Assembly: GCA_964554105.1 (NCBI GenBank)
Contig: CAZKNF010000001.1
Coordinates: 89,166 to 153,165, forward strand
Length of the DNA: 64,000 nucleotides
Direction: 5' to 3'
Origin: CAZKNF01 sp964554105
Lineage (GTDB): Bacteria > Bacteroidota > Rhodothermia > Rhodothermales > VXPQ01
Shown: positions 1 through 9,600 of the stretch, one piece after another
Layout: the number at the start of each line of letters is the position of its first letter
Numbering within the stretch: position 1 is the stretch's first letter
Translations under genes and position numbers: made by a program
Notes under the pieces: model-generated
What the model was told of the DNA's origin: nothing
Seen by the model: the letters and a program-made list of their open reading frames with translations, nothing else
Databases searched by the model: none

Positions 1-162
1 GAATGAAACTCCACCGTGCGTCGCTGTTATTCCAACCTCTCGAGAATAAAAAAGTTGACCGCTGAGTGAAGTTCATAATGTTCGGCCGCCCGAGTGCTTG
101 CAGATTGCAATGTGGTCTGCAGGAGCCCGCCGAATGCGGGAGGGCAACAGCTAAGAATTCGC

Positions 163-1155
163 ATGCCTAAAGCACTTTTCTTACGTGAATCCGATGGCGG
201 CGTCGATCCATATGTGGATGAGGTCGACCGTGACAGCCTGCCGGAGGGCGACGTTCTCGTGTCGGTCATGTACTCGGGGTTGAACTACAAGGACGGCCTT
301 GCGATTACCGGTCGCGGGAAGGTCATTCGTGCTGATTACCCCTTCATTCCGGGCATAGATCTGGTTGGTGAAGTCATGGAATCGACGTCGGGCACCTTCC
401 GGCCCGGAGATGTAGTTATCGGCACCGGATGGGGGCTAGGCGAAACCCATTGGGGTGGTTACTCGCAACTTCAACGGGTACGTGCCGAGTGGCTGGTCCC
501 GTTGCCTGAGAATCTATCTCCCGTGGAAGCCATGATCGTAGGTACGGCTGGATTCACCGCAATGTTGAGCATGATGGCACTGGAAGAGGCCGGGGCGGAT
601 CCGTCATTAGGGGAGATCGTGGTGACGGGCGCTTCCGGAGGTGTTGGGAGCATGGCTGTTGCCCAGCTCGCATTGTCGGGGTATACAGTTGTCGCATCCA
701 CCGGCAGTGACACTGCACACGAATATCTTCGCGAGCTCGGTGCGTCACGTGTTGTCGATCGTGGCGACCTCGGAGATGGTCCCCGCCGTCCGCTCGACTC
801 GCCGCGATGGGCCGGCGGCGTGGACACGGTTGGAGGATTAACGCTCGCCGCAATTATCAGCCAGTTGGATCGGCACGGCAGCGTGGCGGCATGTGGACTC
901 GCAGGTGGGCACGAGCTGCAGACCACCGTCTTCCCTTTCATATTGCGTGGAGTGAATCTATTGGGGGTCGATTCAAACACATGTCCGATGGGTCGTCGTC
1001 GTGAAGCCTGGGAGCATATTGCAGATGTACTGCCGTCGTCCGTGCTTCACCGCATCAAGTCAGCGACAATCACTCTGGCCGAGCTTCCGGACTACAGCGA
1101 ACGGATCCTCGCTGGGGAGATTCGCGGGCGCGTGGTGGTCGATTTGAATCCTTAG
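163..1155 (+). CDS. YhdH/AcuI-family NADPH quinone oxidoreductase (acrylyl-CoA reductase-like)
   Basis: Medium-chain dehydrogenase/reductase of about 330 residues, the usual length for the YhdH/AcuI branch. Near the N-terminus it has the family stretch YSGLNYKDGLAITG, and about residue 155 the Rossmann motif GASGGVG that binds NADPH. Characterised members reduce acryloyl-CoA to propionyl-CoA or act as quinone reductases; which applies here cannot be read from sequence. The start is set at ATG 163 because homology begins at MPKALFL; an upstream in-frame ATG at 94 would add 23 unrelated residues. A gggagg element lies about 20 bases upstream. The next gene begins 15 bases after the stop, suggesting co-transcription with an FAD oxidoreductase. 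Family assignment is firm, substrate is not. Confidence 0.9.
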   Translation: MPKALFLRESDGGVDPYVDEVDRDSLPEGDVLVSVMYSGLNYKDGLAITGRGKVIRADYPFIPGIDLVGEVMESTSGTFRPGDVVIGTGWGLGETHWGGYSQLQRVRAEWLVPLPENLSPVEAMIVGTAGFTAMLSMMALEEAGADPSLGEIVVTGASGGVGSMAVAQLALSGYTVVASTGSDTAHEYLRELGASRVVDRGDLGDGPRRPLDSPRWAGGVDTVGGLTLAAIISQLDRHGSVAACGLAGGHELQTTVFPFILRGVNLLGVDSNTCPMGRRREAWEHIADVLPSSVLHRIKSATITLAELPDYSERILAGEIRGRVVVDLNP

Positions 1156-1170
1156 GATACAATCTGTTGC

Positions 1171-2373
1171 ATGAGTTCGTCATACTGGCAAATACATTCT
1201 AAGGGACCCGAATACCAGTGCGATATAGCGGTAGTCGGTGGAGGTATCGTAGGATGTTCGGCCGCGTACTGGCTGTCGAAGACCCTTCCTGACTGTCGAG
1301 TTGCCATCGTGGAACGCGGCACACTTGCGTCCGGCGCAAGTGGACGAAACGCCGGATTCCTGCTGCAAGGCGCAGGTTCTGATTATGTCAAAGATTGTAT
1401 GGACCACGGTGCACAGAATGCGCGACGTCTGCTGCGGTTCACCCGAGAAAATCGAGATCTCCTTTTCCAGAAGATCGGTTCCGCCGCCCAGCTCGAGTCG
1501 AGCGGCAGTCTTGTCGTCGCAGGGTCGCAAGAAGAAGATCGCCGGCTACAGGAGGCGGTTTCATTTTTGCGCGCTGATGGAACGCCGGCCATCTATTTTG
1601 CTCAGGACGAGACGAGCCGCCGAATCTCTGGAAGGCGCTTTCTCGGGAGTCTCTACGTTCCTTCAGGAGCGATGATGAATCCGGTTTCCCTCGTGTCGGC
1701 CGTCGCTAAGGAGTCACGGGCGGACATACTCGAGCATCACCCAGTGCAGTCGGTCGAGTCAAAAGCAGACGGCGTGTTCATCGAGACGACGAGGAGGATC
1801 ATTCGAGCGGAGCGTGTGCTGGTGGCGGTAAACGCCTGGCTGCCGACCCTCTTCCCGACGTTGGGAAGGTTCGTACGTCCCGTGCGAGCTCAAATGTTGG
1901 CGACGATGCCAATGAAGGGTAGGTGGCTCAAGGTGCCGATCTACTCACACGACGGCTTCTACTACGTGCGCCAGACGCGCAACGGGGTAGTGCTGGCGGG
2001 CGGCGCGCGGCACCGTCATGAAGATGAAGAAGTAGGCTATAGCGACGATCCGACAGAGTCCGTGCAGGCTGATATAGAAGCATACCTGCGAAAGCATTTT
2101 TCGAGTTGTACAGACATGCAGGTTGATGTTCGATGGGCCGGTACGATGGGGTTTTCGCCGGATTCTCTTCCTGTCTACGGCACGTTGCCTGGCGTTGAAG
2201 GGAGCATCTGGGCGGCCGGATTCACCGGGCACGGCATGGCCTACGGCTTTCGATTTGGAAAGCTGCTGGCCGACGTCGTAGCGGATCGCGGCGGCGTTGA
2301 TGAAGCTGATCTGTTCAGTGTAGACCGCTTCGATGCCGCGGCGCATTCGGCAGCAGCTTCGGCAGCATCTTGA
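1171..2373 (+). CDS. FAD-dependent oxidoreductase, DAO (D-amino acid/amine oxidase) family
   Basis: 400-residue flavoprotein. The N-terminal dinucleotide-binding motif GGGIVG is at residues 23-28, followed by an acidic ERG segment and GASGRNAGFL, the FAD-contact region typical of glycine/sarcosine/gamma-glutamylputrescine oxidase relatives. The C-terminus has the second FAD-binding stretch, WAAGFTGHGMAYGF, also typical of DAO enzymes. It probably oxidises an amino acid or secondary amine and feeds electrons to FAD; the substrate is unknown. It lies 15 bases behind the YhdH/AcuI-like gene on the same strand and ends 10 bases from the convergent M16 peptidase gene. No signal peptide or membrane segment is seen. 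Confidence 0.88.
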   Translation: MSSSYWQIHSKGPEYQCDIAVVGGGIVGCSAAYWLSKTLPDCRVAIVERGTLASGASGRNAGFLLQGAGSDYVKDCMDHGAQNARRLLRFTRENRDLLFQKIGSAAQLESSGSLVVAGSQEEDRRLQEAVSFLRADGTPAIYFAQDETSRRISGRRFLGSLYVPSGAMMNPVSLVSAVAKESRADILEHHPVQSVESKADGVFIETTRRIIRAERVLVAVNAWLPTLFPTLGRFVRPVRAQMLATMPMKGRWLKVPIYSHDGFYYVRQTRNGVVLAGGARHRHEDEEVGYSDDPTESVQADIEAYLRKHFSSCTDMQVDVRWAGTMGFSPDSLPVYGTLPGVEGSIWAAGFTGHGMAYGFRFGKLLADVVADRGGVDEADLFSVDRFDAAAHSAAASAAS

Positions 2374-2383
2374 GACGGGTGTA

Positions 2384-5263
2384 TTATTCGCTGTCGTTTT
2401 CGACAACTGCAGGATGCAGGACGCCTTTAACGACTCGGTTCAGGTTCAGGTATTCCTTGGCCGCTTCCTGCACGTCATCTTCGGTGAGTTGCTCGATCAA
2501 CTCCTCATAACGAAGAATGTCATGAATATCCTCATCATGCGAGAAATAGAAGTCGAGAACGGATATCCAGAAATCATTGGTGCGCAGGTCTGTTTCGCGT
2601 GCTCGGCGATGCTGCTCCTTTACGGTCGTTACGACATCGTCGGGCGGTCCCTGAGATTTTAGGTTCTCGATCTGTGCCAGGACGGCCTCACTGAGCTCGT
2701 CCACGCGATCCGGTGCGCAACTGAAATAGATGAACATCGTGTATTCCTCGTCTGGCCAATCGCTGGTACTCGAATTGATGCTCACTCCATAAACACCACC
2801 ACGGTCCTCACGAAGGTCGCGGCGAAGCACGATGCGAAGCACGTCGGCAAGTGCTCGAATTTTATGCCGATGCTCGCGATCATACTCGAACGGCCCATGA
2901 AAGGCCATCGCTACCCAGCTCTGTTGACCAACTCCTTTGTGGACAGTCGTTTCCAGCACATCATCCGGCATATCGGGAGCGACGTCGAGAGGCTCTTCTT
3001 CTTGCCCAACTGATGGAAGCGATCCGAGATACGTTTGCGCAAGTTCCTTCAATATCTCAACATCAAAATTGCCCGCGAACACGAATGTAAAATCCCCTGC
3101 ATTCGCAAAACGCTCGCGATAGTATTGTGCCGCATCCTCAGTATCTACTGAAGCCACCATCTTCATAGTCGGCGCTATGCGACGGATGTGGCCACTGTAC
3201 AACGCGGCACTCAATGAGTCATTGAATACGGCCACAGGATCGGAGGCACGGTTTTCAAGCGACGATCGCATCTGATTTTGATATGACTCGACGGCATCGT
3301 CATCCGCGCGCGGTTGCGTAAAGTAGAGGTGTATGAGTTGAAAGAGCGATTCAAGATCCTGCGGAGACGCACTTCCTCTAAATCCTTCTTCCAGTTCCGA
3401 GACATAGGGAGCAACTGAGACGACCTTGCCAGCAAGCAGTTTTTCGAGTTGCGTCCGGTTGAAAGGCCCGACACCGCTGCGTGAAACAATCTGGGCGGAC
3501 GTTTCGGCTTCGAAGGCCTCGTCGTCATCTACGAGCGATGATCCACCCGGACTGAACGCGGTGAATTTGACCTCATCCGCCTTAAAGTCGGTGGGCTTCA
3601 TCACGACTTGGACACCATTTCCAAGCTCGACGACAGTGACACCGAGTTCATCGATTGACGACTCTGATACCACAGTGCCGGCCTCGATGGGCTCCTCGAT
3701 CAAGGATATATCCTGCACGTCATCCACGTAGGCAGCGACCGACGATTCGTCGACCGACTCGAGAACGGACGCAAGTTGTAGTTCAGTGACCGGCGTCACG
3801 CCCTCTTTCTCCGGCATGATCGCGATCACGGCACGATTCTCGGACGCCAGGAGCTCTTCGGAAAGTGCGTTTACTTCATCTACCGATATGTCGGGGAGTA
3901 GCCGCCTGACGGCTTCGTACTCATATGCAATACCCGGCGTCGGCTCGCCTGCGAGGAAGTGAGAAACATACTCTTGGGCAAATGCTGCTGAGTTTGTTTT
4001 GTCGCGTTCATTATAGGCTCGCTCGTAAGACCGTTGCGTCTCGAGTTTCTGGCGAGCGAGCTCGGTGGTCGTGAAGCCGTGCTGGCGTACGCGTGCCGCT
4101 TCGGTCAGAACTGATTCGAGACCTGCAAGAACGCTGTCCTCATCGATGCGCGTTCCCAGTCCATAGAATTCCGCAGGCCGTACGAACGCTCCCTTGAATA
4201 CGTTGGCGGCGATAAATGGCGCATCTCCGCGCCTCGAAATCTCTGCGAGGCGATCGTTCAACATGCCGTTGAATAGAGATGCGATAAGCCGCTCACGATA
4301 GTCAGCCAGCGTTTCAAGCGGTTCGCTGGGCCGCTTATAATACACCGAAACTGTGGCAACGGGGTACTCGGGATCGGTCACGACTTCATAGAGCGTTTCC
4401 TCGTGCCCCGGAACGTCGTACGTTGGCCGACGAGCCGGCTCGTCGGGTTTTTCAAGCGTGATGAAATGTTCTTTGATTTTGGTTTCGAATGTGTCAGGAT
4501 CGAAGTCACCGACCGCGACCACGGCCATGAGGTCGGGCCGATACCAGCTGGTGTAGAAGCTGCGAATCGTCTCGTATGACGCGCCTTCGATGATCTCCGG
4601 CTTGCCGATCGGGAGTCGATCCTTGTAGCGCGAATCGTGCAGCAGAACCGGAATAACCTTGTCGTTAATCCGCCCCTGTGCGTTCTGATCCGACATTCTC
4701 CACTCTTCCATTACCACCCCACGCTCGCGATCTATCATTTCGTCGGAGAGTGTGGCGTATCCTGCCCAATCTTCGAGTACGTCGAAAGCCTGCTCGACGA
4801 TCAGCGCGCTGTCCGTTGGAATTGTCAGCGTGTATACCGTCTCGTCGAATGACGTGTATGCGTTAACGTCGGGACCAAAGCGCATTCCTGTACTCTCGAG
4901 GAAATCGATCAACTCTTCGTCAGGGTAACGGCGTGTACCGTTGAACAGCATGTGCTCTACAAAATGAGCGAGGCCTAATTGGCTCTCGTCCTCGAGGATT
5001 GCCCCGGCATCGATTGCCAGGTAGAGCTCAGCACGATTCTCAGGCTCCGTGTTTCGCCGCAGGTAGTAGCGAAGACCGTTGTCGAGTACACCTACACGCA
5101 CCTGTGGATCGATAGGCAGCTCATCATCGAGTTCGAATGCGCTCTTGGCCGGCGCAGCTGGGGCTTCTTGCGCAATCAGGGGAGGCGTTATACACGTGGT
5201 CGCAAGGGCGAGAAGAAGGATCACGAGGGCATTCGCCCGGGATCGGGGATCGGATCGGTGCAT
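2384..5263 (-). CDS. M16-family zinc metallopeptidase, two-domain, exported
   Basis: About 959 residues with a hydrophobic signal sequence (ALVILLLALATTCI) directly after the chosen start. An in-frame ATG 42 bases upstream would place 14 polar residues before the signal, so 5263 is preferred. The inverted zinc motif HFVEH (HxxEH), with H near residue 100, is followed by LFNGT, diagnostic of pitrilysin/insulinase peptidases. A second M16-like half occupies roughly residues 530-950 and lacks the zinc motif, as is normal for this two-domain form. The protein is expected in the periplasm, degrading peptides. It is transcribed alone, convergent with the FAD oxidoreductase. Confidence 0.93.
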   Translation of the reverse strand: MHRSDPRSRANALVILLLALATTCITPPLIAQEAPAAPAKSAFELDDELPIDPQVRVGVLDNGLRYYLRRNTEPENRAELYLAIDAGAILEDESQLGLAHFVEHMLFNGTRRYPDEELIDFLESTGMRFGPDVNAYTSFDETVYTLTIPTDSALIVEQAFDVLEDWAGYATLSDEMIDRERGVVMEEWRMSDQNAQGRINDKVIPVLLHDSRYKDRLPIGKPEIIEGASYETIRSFYTSWYRPDLMAVVAVGDFDPDTFETKIKEHFITLEKPDEPARRPTYDVPGHEETLYEVVTDPEYPVATVSVYYKRPSEPLETLADYRERLIASLFNGMLNDRLAEISRRGDAPFIAANVFKGAFVRPAEFYGLGTRIDEDSVLAGLESVLTEAARVRQHGFTTTELARQKLETQRSYERAYNERDKTNSAAFAQEYVSHFLAGEPTPGIAYEYEAVRRLLPDISVDEVNALSEELLASENRAVIAIMPEKEGVTPVTELQLASVLESVDESSVAAYVDDVQDISLIEEPIEAGTVVSESSIDELGVTVVELGNGVQVVMKPTDFKADEVKFTAFSPGGSSLVDDDEAFEAETSAQIVSRSGVGPFNRTQLEKLLAGKVVSVAPYVSELEEGFRGSASPQDLESLFQLIHLYFTQPRADDDAVESYQNQMRSSLENRASDPVAVFNDSLSAALYSGHIRRIAPTMKMVASVDTEDAAQYYRERFANAGDFTFVFAGNFDVEILKELAQTYLGSLPSVGQEEEPLDVAPDMPDDVLETTVHKGVGQQSWVAMAFHGPFEYDREHRHKIRALADVLRIVLRRDLREDRGGVYGVSINSSTSDWPDEEYTMFIYFSCAPDRVDELSEAVLAQIENLKSQGPPDDVVTTVKEQHRRARETDLRTNDFWISVLDFYFSHDEDIHDILRYEELIEQLTEDDVQEAAKEYLNLNRVVKGVLHPAVVENDSE

Positions 5264-5346
5264 GACGAGAGCAGAGGTGGTGAAGAGGCTGTTCTCTGAG
5301 AACATGCCCTATACGCATCAGGCGAGGATTCAGTGCCCGTCGGGCC

Positions 5347-5607
5347 TTAGCTACGTTGACGCCAACTGGGTGACACGTCTATCAGTACAGCGATCACCAT
5401 TCCCGCGATCGGGACAGGACTCCAGACACCTCCATAGACGTTCACGACTACGCTGTACCACAGGAGCACCGTAGGTGCGAAGATAAACCCGAGAATCGGC
5501 CAGAGAAGTGTATCAAACGCCGCTTCGAGCCAATTTGAGAACAGCCAGATGAGAACAATGACGACGCGGGGTATAAATAGAGCAAATAGCGCTAATAGAC
5601 ACGGCAT
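5347..5607 (-). CDS. Small conserved integral membrane protein
   Basis: 86 residues beginning MPCLLALFALFIPRVV, with three hydrophobic stretches: residues about 1-22, 30-52 and 64-80. The pattern of PRVV, WLF, LLWPILGF and a final hydrophobic helix ending VLIDV resembles a widespread family of uncharacterised small bacterial membrane proteins. I know no function for it. The start at 5607 is chosen because the preceding 29 in-frame residues are polar and unlike the family. It is divergent from the DUF4174 gene, sharing an upstream region of about 160 bases. Confidence 0.75.
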   Translation of the reverse strand: MPCLLALFALFIPRVVIVLIWLFSNWLEAAFDTLLWPILGFIFAPTVLLWYSVVVNVYGGVWSPVPIAGMVIAVLIDVSPSWRQRS

Positions 5608-5770
5608 AGTCGTGAAGGGATTGGCAGTGGATTGAGGAGAAAGAGAGTAGAGTACAATATGTCGCCTACGAGTGGTGCAACGAAAAGGATACACTCACTG
5701 TCGGCTGGATCTACCCGAAAAAGTATTTCATACAAGAATCAAGACGTCACATTATCCTTCGGGTATTGCC

Positions 5771-6160
5771 ATGGGTCAGAATCGCGTCTCATTTCGCCTG
5801 GAGGAACTCGAGGGCAGTCAGCCAATCATCCTGCTGTTTGCGCCCTCGGATCGGAGTCCCGCCTGCGAGAACCAGATGGCATTGCTAGAGGAAGAGGGAT
5901 TGCTCGAGCAATCGAGTGTATTGATCGCTCGAATCTTCGCCGATGGGGAGAGCTATCTCCAAAACGACATACTCGATCCGTCCTCATCTGAACGCCTTCG
6001 ATCGCAATTCGATGTGGATGACGACGAGTTTCTGATCGTGCTGATCGGACGTGACGGTTCGGAGAAGAGACGCGATGATGCGCCATTGCAGCCCGGCGTC
6101 ATTCTTGAGCGGATCTCCGACGCCACACGTACAGAAAAGGGAACGTCATTTCCCGGGTGA
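5771..6160 (+). CDS. DUF4174-domain protein
   Basis: 129 residues. The central stretch IILLFAPSDRSP with following QMALLEEE, and LIARIFADGES, matches the DUF4174 pattern, a thioredoxin-fold-like domain of unknown function found in exported or cytoplasmic small proteins. The catalytic CxxC of thioredoxins is absent. The start at ATG 5771 is chosen where the domain begins; an upstream in-frame ATG at 5672 would add 33 basic residues without family support. It is divergent from the small membrane protein and followed by a possible terminator at about 6201. Confidence 0.75.
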   Translation: MGQNRVSFRLEELEGSQPIILLFAPSDRSPACENQMALLEEEGLLEQSSVLIARIFADGESYLQNDILDPSSSERLRSQFDVDDDEFLIVLIGRDGSEKRRDDAPLQPGVILERISDATRTEKGTSFPG

Positions 6161-6200
6161 TCGGATCGTCTTCCGATGCCACACACGGTGCCGTGGGACC

Positions 6201-6222
6201 TCACGCCAGGCGTGAAAGCTTT
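6201..6222 (+). terminator. Possible intrinsic terminator after the DUF4174 gene
   Basis: A seven-base-pair inverted repeat (tcacgcc/ggcgtga with a single-base centre, so realistically six pairs and a three-base loop) is followed by aagctttt. It lies 40 bases after the DUF4174 stop. The T-tract is short and the hairpin small, so the call is tentative. Confidence 0.35.
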
Positions 6223-6274
6223 TGAGCGCCGTCATCATTACGGCAAAATCTTCCGTCGATATGGTGGGGAATCT

Positions 6275-6329
6275 CAACGAGAGCAGCTCATAGGTGCGGG
6301 GTACGGTTATTGCAATTCAAAAGAGGCCA
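6275..6329. repeat. 55-base direct repeat, copy 1 (left of N run)
   Basis: Begins caacgagagcagctca and ends aaaagaggcca. It is identical over 55 bases to the block at 6430-6484. The copies abut the two ends of the N run exactly, which is what contig ends sharing a de Bruijn k-mer look like. Confidence 0.9.
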
Positions 6330-6429
6330 NNNNNNNNNNNNNNNNNNNNNNNNNNNNNNNNNNNNNNNNNNNNNNNNNNNNNNNNNNNNNNNNNNNNNNN
6401 NNNNNNNNNNNNNNNNNNNNNNNNNNNNN
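6330..6429. other. Assembly gap (100 N)
   Basis: Exactly 100 undetermined bases, a conventional placeholder length for a scaffold join of unknown size. It lies in non-coding sequence between the DUF4174 gene and the PilB-like gene, so no recognisable gene is visibly interrupted, but sequence may be missing or the gap may really be an overlap. Confidence 0.98.
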
Positions 6430-6484
6430 CAACGAGAGCAGCTCATAGGTGCGGGGTACGGTTATTGCAATTCAAAAGAGGCCA
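6430..6484. repeat. 55-base direct repeat, copy 2 (right of N run)
   Basis: Identical to 6275-6329 and starting at the first determined base after the N run. It is followed by unique sequence leading to the PilB-like gene. Confidence 0.9.
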
Positions 6485-6600
6485 GCGAACATTTCGGAAT
6501 TTTCGCGAACGCTTAAGATAAACGCCAACGTGTCGATGACCAGGAAAGGCGTTTTCCGCTTGCCTCAGTGTTGGCGGACTCAAGTATGCTCTCCTAGAAT

Positions 6601-9600
6601 ATGCATTCCGAAATCACACCTCATCCGGAGGACGATGTGCCTGAAGGCGAGGCCTCAGACGACCGCTCGTCCCCTCGTTCGAGGCAGCATTCCGATAATG
6701 AACTGCCATCCTGGAACAGCTGGGCGTCACTTGCTGCCACTGGGGAGGATGAGGATACAGCCGCCTCCTTCAACCAATCGATAGAAGGCGAGCGGCGGGA
6801 GCGGGCTGATGATGTCCCGGGCGACCTCGCGGAAAGCACGTCGTCTGTAAAACACGTCACGCTATTCGAACAGCCATATCTTCCGGAACCCAAGGATTCG
6901 CCATCTCAGATCGAACTATACCGAGGACGAGGCAGCGATCCGGATTCAGATCGCAGCGAGAGCGTCGGTGAGGATGACGGTGCCGTATTTCACGTCGCCG
7001 CAGACGACTACGACGCAAATGGCGGAGCACTGGACTCAGTCGATTTGCCCGGCGAAGTCGCGGAGGTGGATGGTTATCGCTCTGATCAGGGGCACGACCT
7101 TCAGTGCTCATACCGGATTACTCCGGACGACTTGCGTTCTGGCGACCCGCAGATGGTCCGTGTGGACGAGAGTGCTGTGAAACAAAATGATCTGGAGTTA
7201 AATGATCAGGTCGCAGACGTTCTCAAGCGTGAGGATGCGGGTCCGTATAAGTTCGAAGATGATGAGTTCGAAGATGATGAGTTTGATCATGACGTGTCAG
7301 GGCAAGTAGATTTCGATGATGAGTTTGATCACGACGATTTCCTTCTCGACGATCTGGACATTGAAGATTTCGACTTTGCCGATCTGGATGTGGAGGAGCT
7401 CGATCAGCCTGATCTCTATGTGGATCATCAGCCCGCGGACGAACTATCCGCTGATCACCAGAGCTTCTATAGTCTGTCCTCGGGCGGTTCGGAGCCGAAT
7501 GATTCGTTCGCGGATGATTCGAGTGGAGGGAGTTCCATTACCGATCACCTCTACGTGGACGATTCGCATCTAGAGGAATCCGACGTAGACGACCTCTACG
7601 CGGATGATCCCTTTGCGCACACCTCTCCGATCCCTGAGGGGCGTATCAAGGATTTGTGGCACAGCGACGGCGGCGGCGATGACGAGATAGGAACCAGCGG
7701 CCCATACGTCGAGCGCTCTGGTGCCGAGCCGGAGGCGGTCGTAGACGTCACCACAGACAAGGTCGTGCAGCCGGTCGACAGCCGATATGAAGAGAGTTCT
7801 TCGATTCGCTTGTCCGGCGACGGATTTACGCCAGCGAAGGAGCGTGTCTCGGGCGACGGCTTTGCGAGTTCGGAACGAACCGATGAGCGCATCGCAGATC
7901 CTGCCGAGGATGAAGGCCGCGTAGTCGGCTACGACGAGGCGGACTACCTCGATGATGCCGTACCTGAAAGGCTGGACCGGTCGGCGGATTGGTCCGAGGA
8001 AGTTGAACCACCATCGAAGCCGGTTTCACCGGAGCGCAAGCATTCTAAGGAGGCGGGCGAGGCTGAATTTACTGCCCTCGACCTGCGCGATCGCGTGGTG
8101 ATCATGCTGTTGTTCAAGCAGGTCGTCCAGATCGAGGATGTCGAGAACGCCTGGCGGCGGTGGCAGGAACAGTCCGCCGGCAACTCCAGAGAACCCCTTT
8201 GGCGCGTCCTGGCGATGGATCCATCATTCGATCGTGAACAGATCTTTGCCGAAGCCGCGCAGGTTTACGCCTTCAAGGAAGCACATGTCGTGAATGCGCA
8301 TGCGCTTCAATTCATTGCGAAGCACAAGGAGGTATTCGAGGAGGAGATCTGGGAGCGAATGCGGAAGCTCCGTGTCCTGCCGATCCGAAAGGAGGTGAAG
8401 GCGCAATCGAAAGAGACGCGTGTCATCTTTATCTCGCACGACCCGTCGCGCACGGATGTAAGCCGATTGATGCGCGAACTGAAGCTCGACAGCTACGAGA
8501 TGCAGTATGCGCCCGAAAGCCAGATTGAGGCGCTCATCGCCGAGTCGTTCCCTAAGCGGAACGAATTTCTGGATAAGGTAAGCAGCGACGAATTCGCTTT
8601 CGATCTCGGGACGAGTTACGACGATGCGGCTCCACTGGTTGACGAGGACGCGCTCGAGGCTGAAATCAGCAGCTCGTCGTTGATCAATCTGTTTGAGGCC
8701 GCACTGGTAGAGGCCGTGCGCCGTGGCGTTTCAGACATCCACATCTTTCCGAATCCCAAGAAACAGATAGAGATTCACTTTCGGGTGGATGGTGAACTTG
8801 AGTGTTGGCATCGTGAGGCCCGTATTAATCCGGAAGCGTTCATCTCGGTCGTCAAGGACAACACGTTGAACGTTGACCGATTCGAACGTGACAGCGCCCA
8901 GGACGGATTTATACAGCGGGAGGTTGACGAAACGCTCATCAGATATCGCGTCTCGGTTCTGCCGGTCGCCAATGCGAACCAGGAGCTGCGATCTGAGAGC
9001 ATTGTGATTCGCGTCCTCGATGATCGAAAGGTGATCACGGATCTGGGACGGCTTGGTCTTTTGGATCGCGCGCGCGCCAATTTCGAATGGGCGATCAGCC
9101 AGCCGCACGGAATGGTCATCCTGACCGGCCCGACCGGCTCAGGCAAAACGACGACGCTTTTCGCGGCGCTCAGCCAGGTTGTGACGCCGAAGCTCAACGT
9201 CCTCACCGTCGAAGACCCGGTCGAGTACGTGATCCCCGGCGTCCGTCAGATCAAGCTCAGTTATAAGCTCGTACTCGAGCAGGCCCTCCGGTCGATACTG
9301 CGACACGACCCGGATGTTGTGATGGTCGGCGAGATGCGAGACCGGGAGACGGCAGAACTGGCCATAAAGCTCGCCAACACCGGTCACCTGACCTTCTCCA
9401 CGCTCCACACGAATGATGCGCCGAGCGCAGTCAGCCGGCTCTACAAAATGGGCATCGAGCCCTTCCTGATCGCATATGCCATCAACCTGGTGGTCGCGCA
9501 GCGCCTCATCCGTACGCTCTGCACGAGATGCAAGCGGCCGCACGAGGTCCTCGATTATGAATTGTTAAGCCGGCTCGGCTTCACCCAGGAAGAACAGACG

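Larger units (their letters stand above)
6161..6600. other. Gene-poor stretch containing the assembly join
   Basis: These 440 bases hold no credible gene. They contain a possible terminator hairpin at 6201-6215, two identical 55-base blocks flanking 100 N, and the upstream region of the PilB-like gene. Short open frames here only read through the N run. Confidence 0.7.

Noticed and set aside
1..162. Possible promoter (ttgacc ... taatgt) before the first gene
   Set aside because: The spacing between the boxes is about 15 bases, too short, and other elements fit equally poorly.
6275..6484. Attachment site or terminal repeat of a mobile element
   Set aside because: The two 55-base copies abut an N run exactly, with no integrase or transposase near; assembly overlap explains it better.
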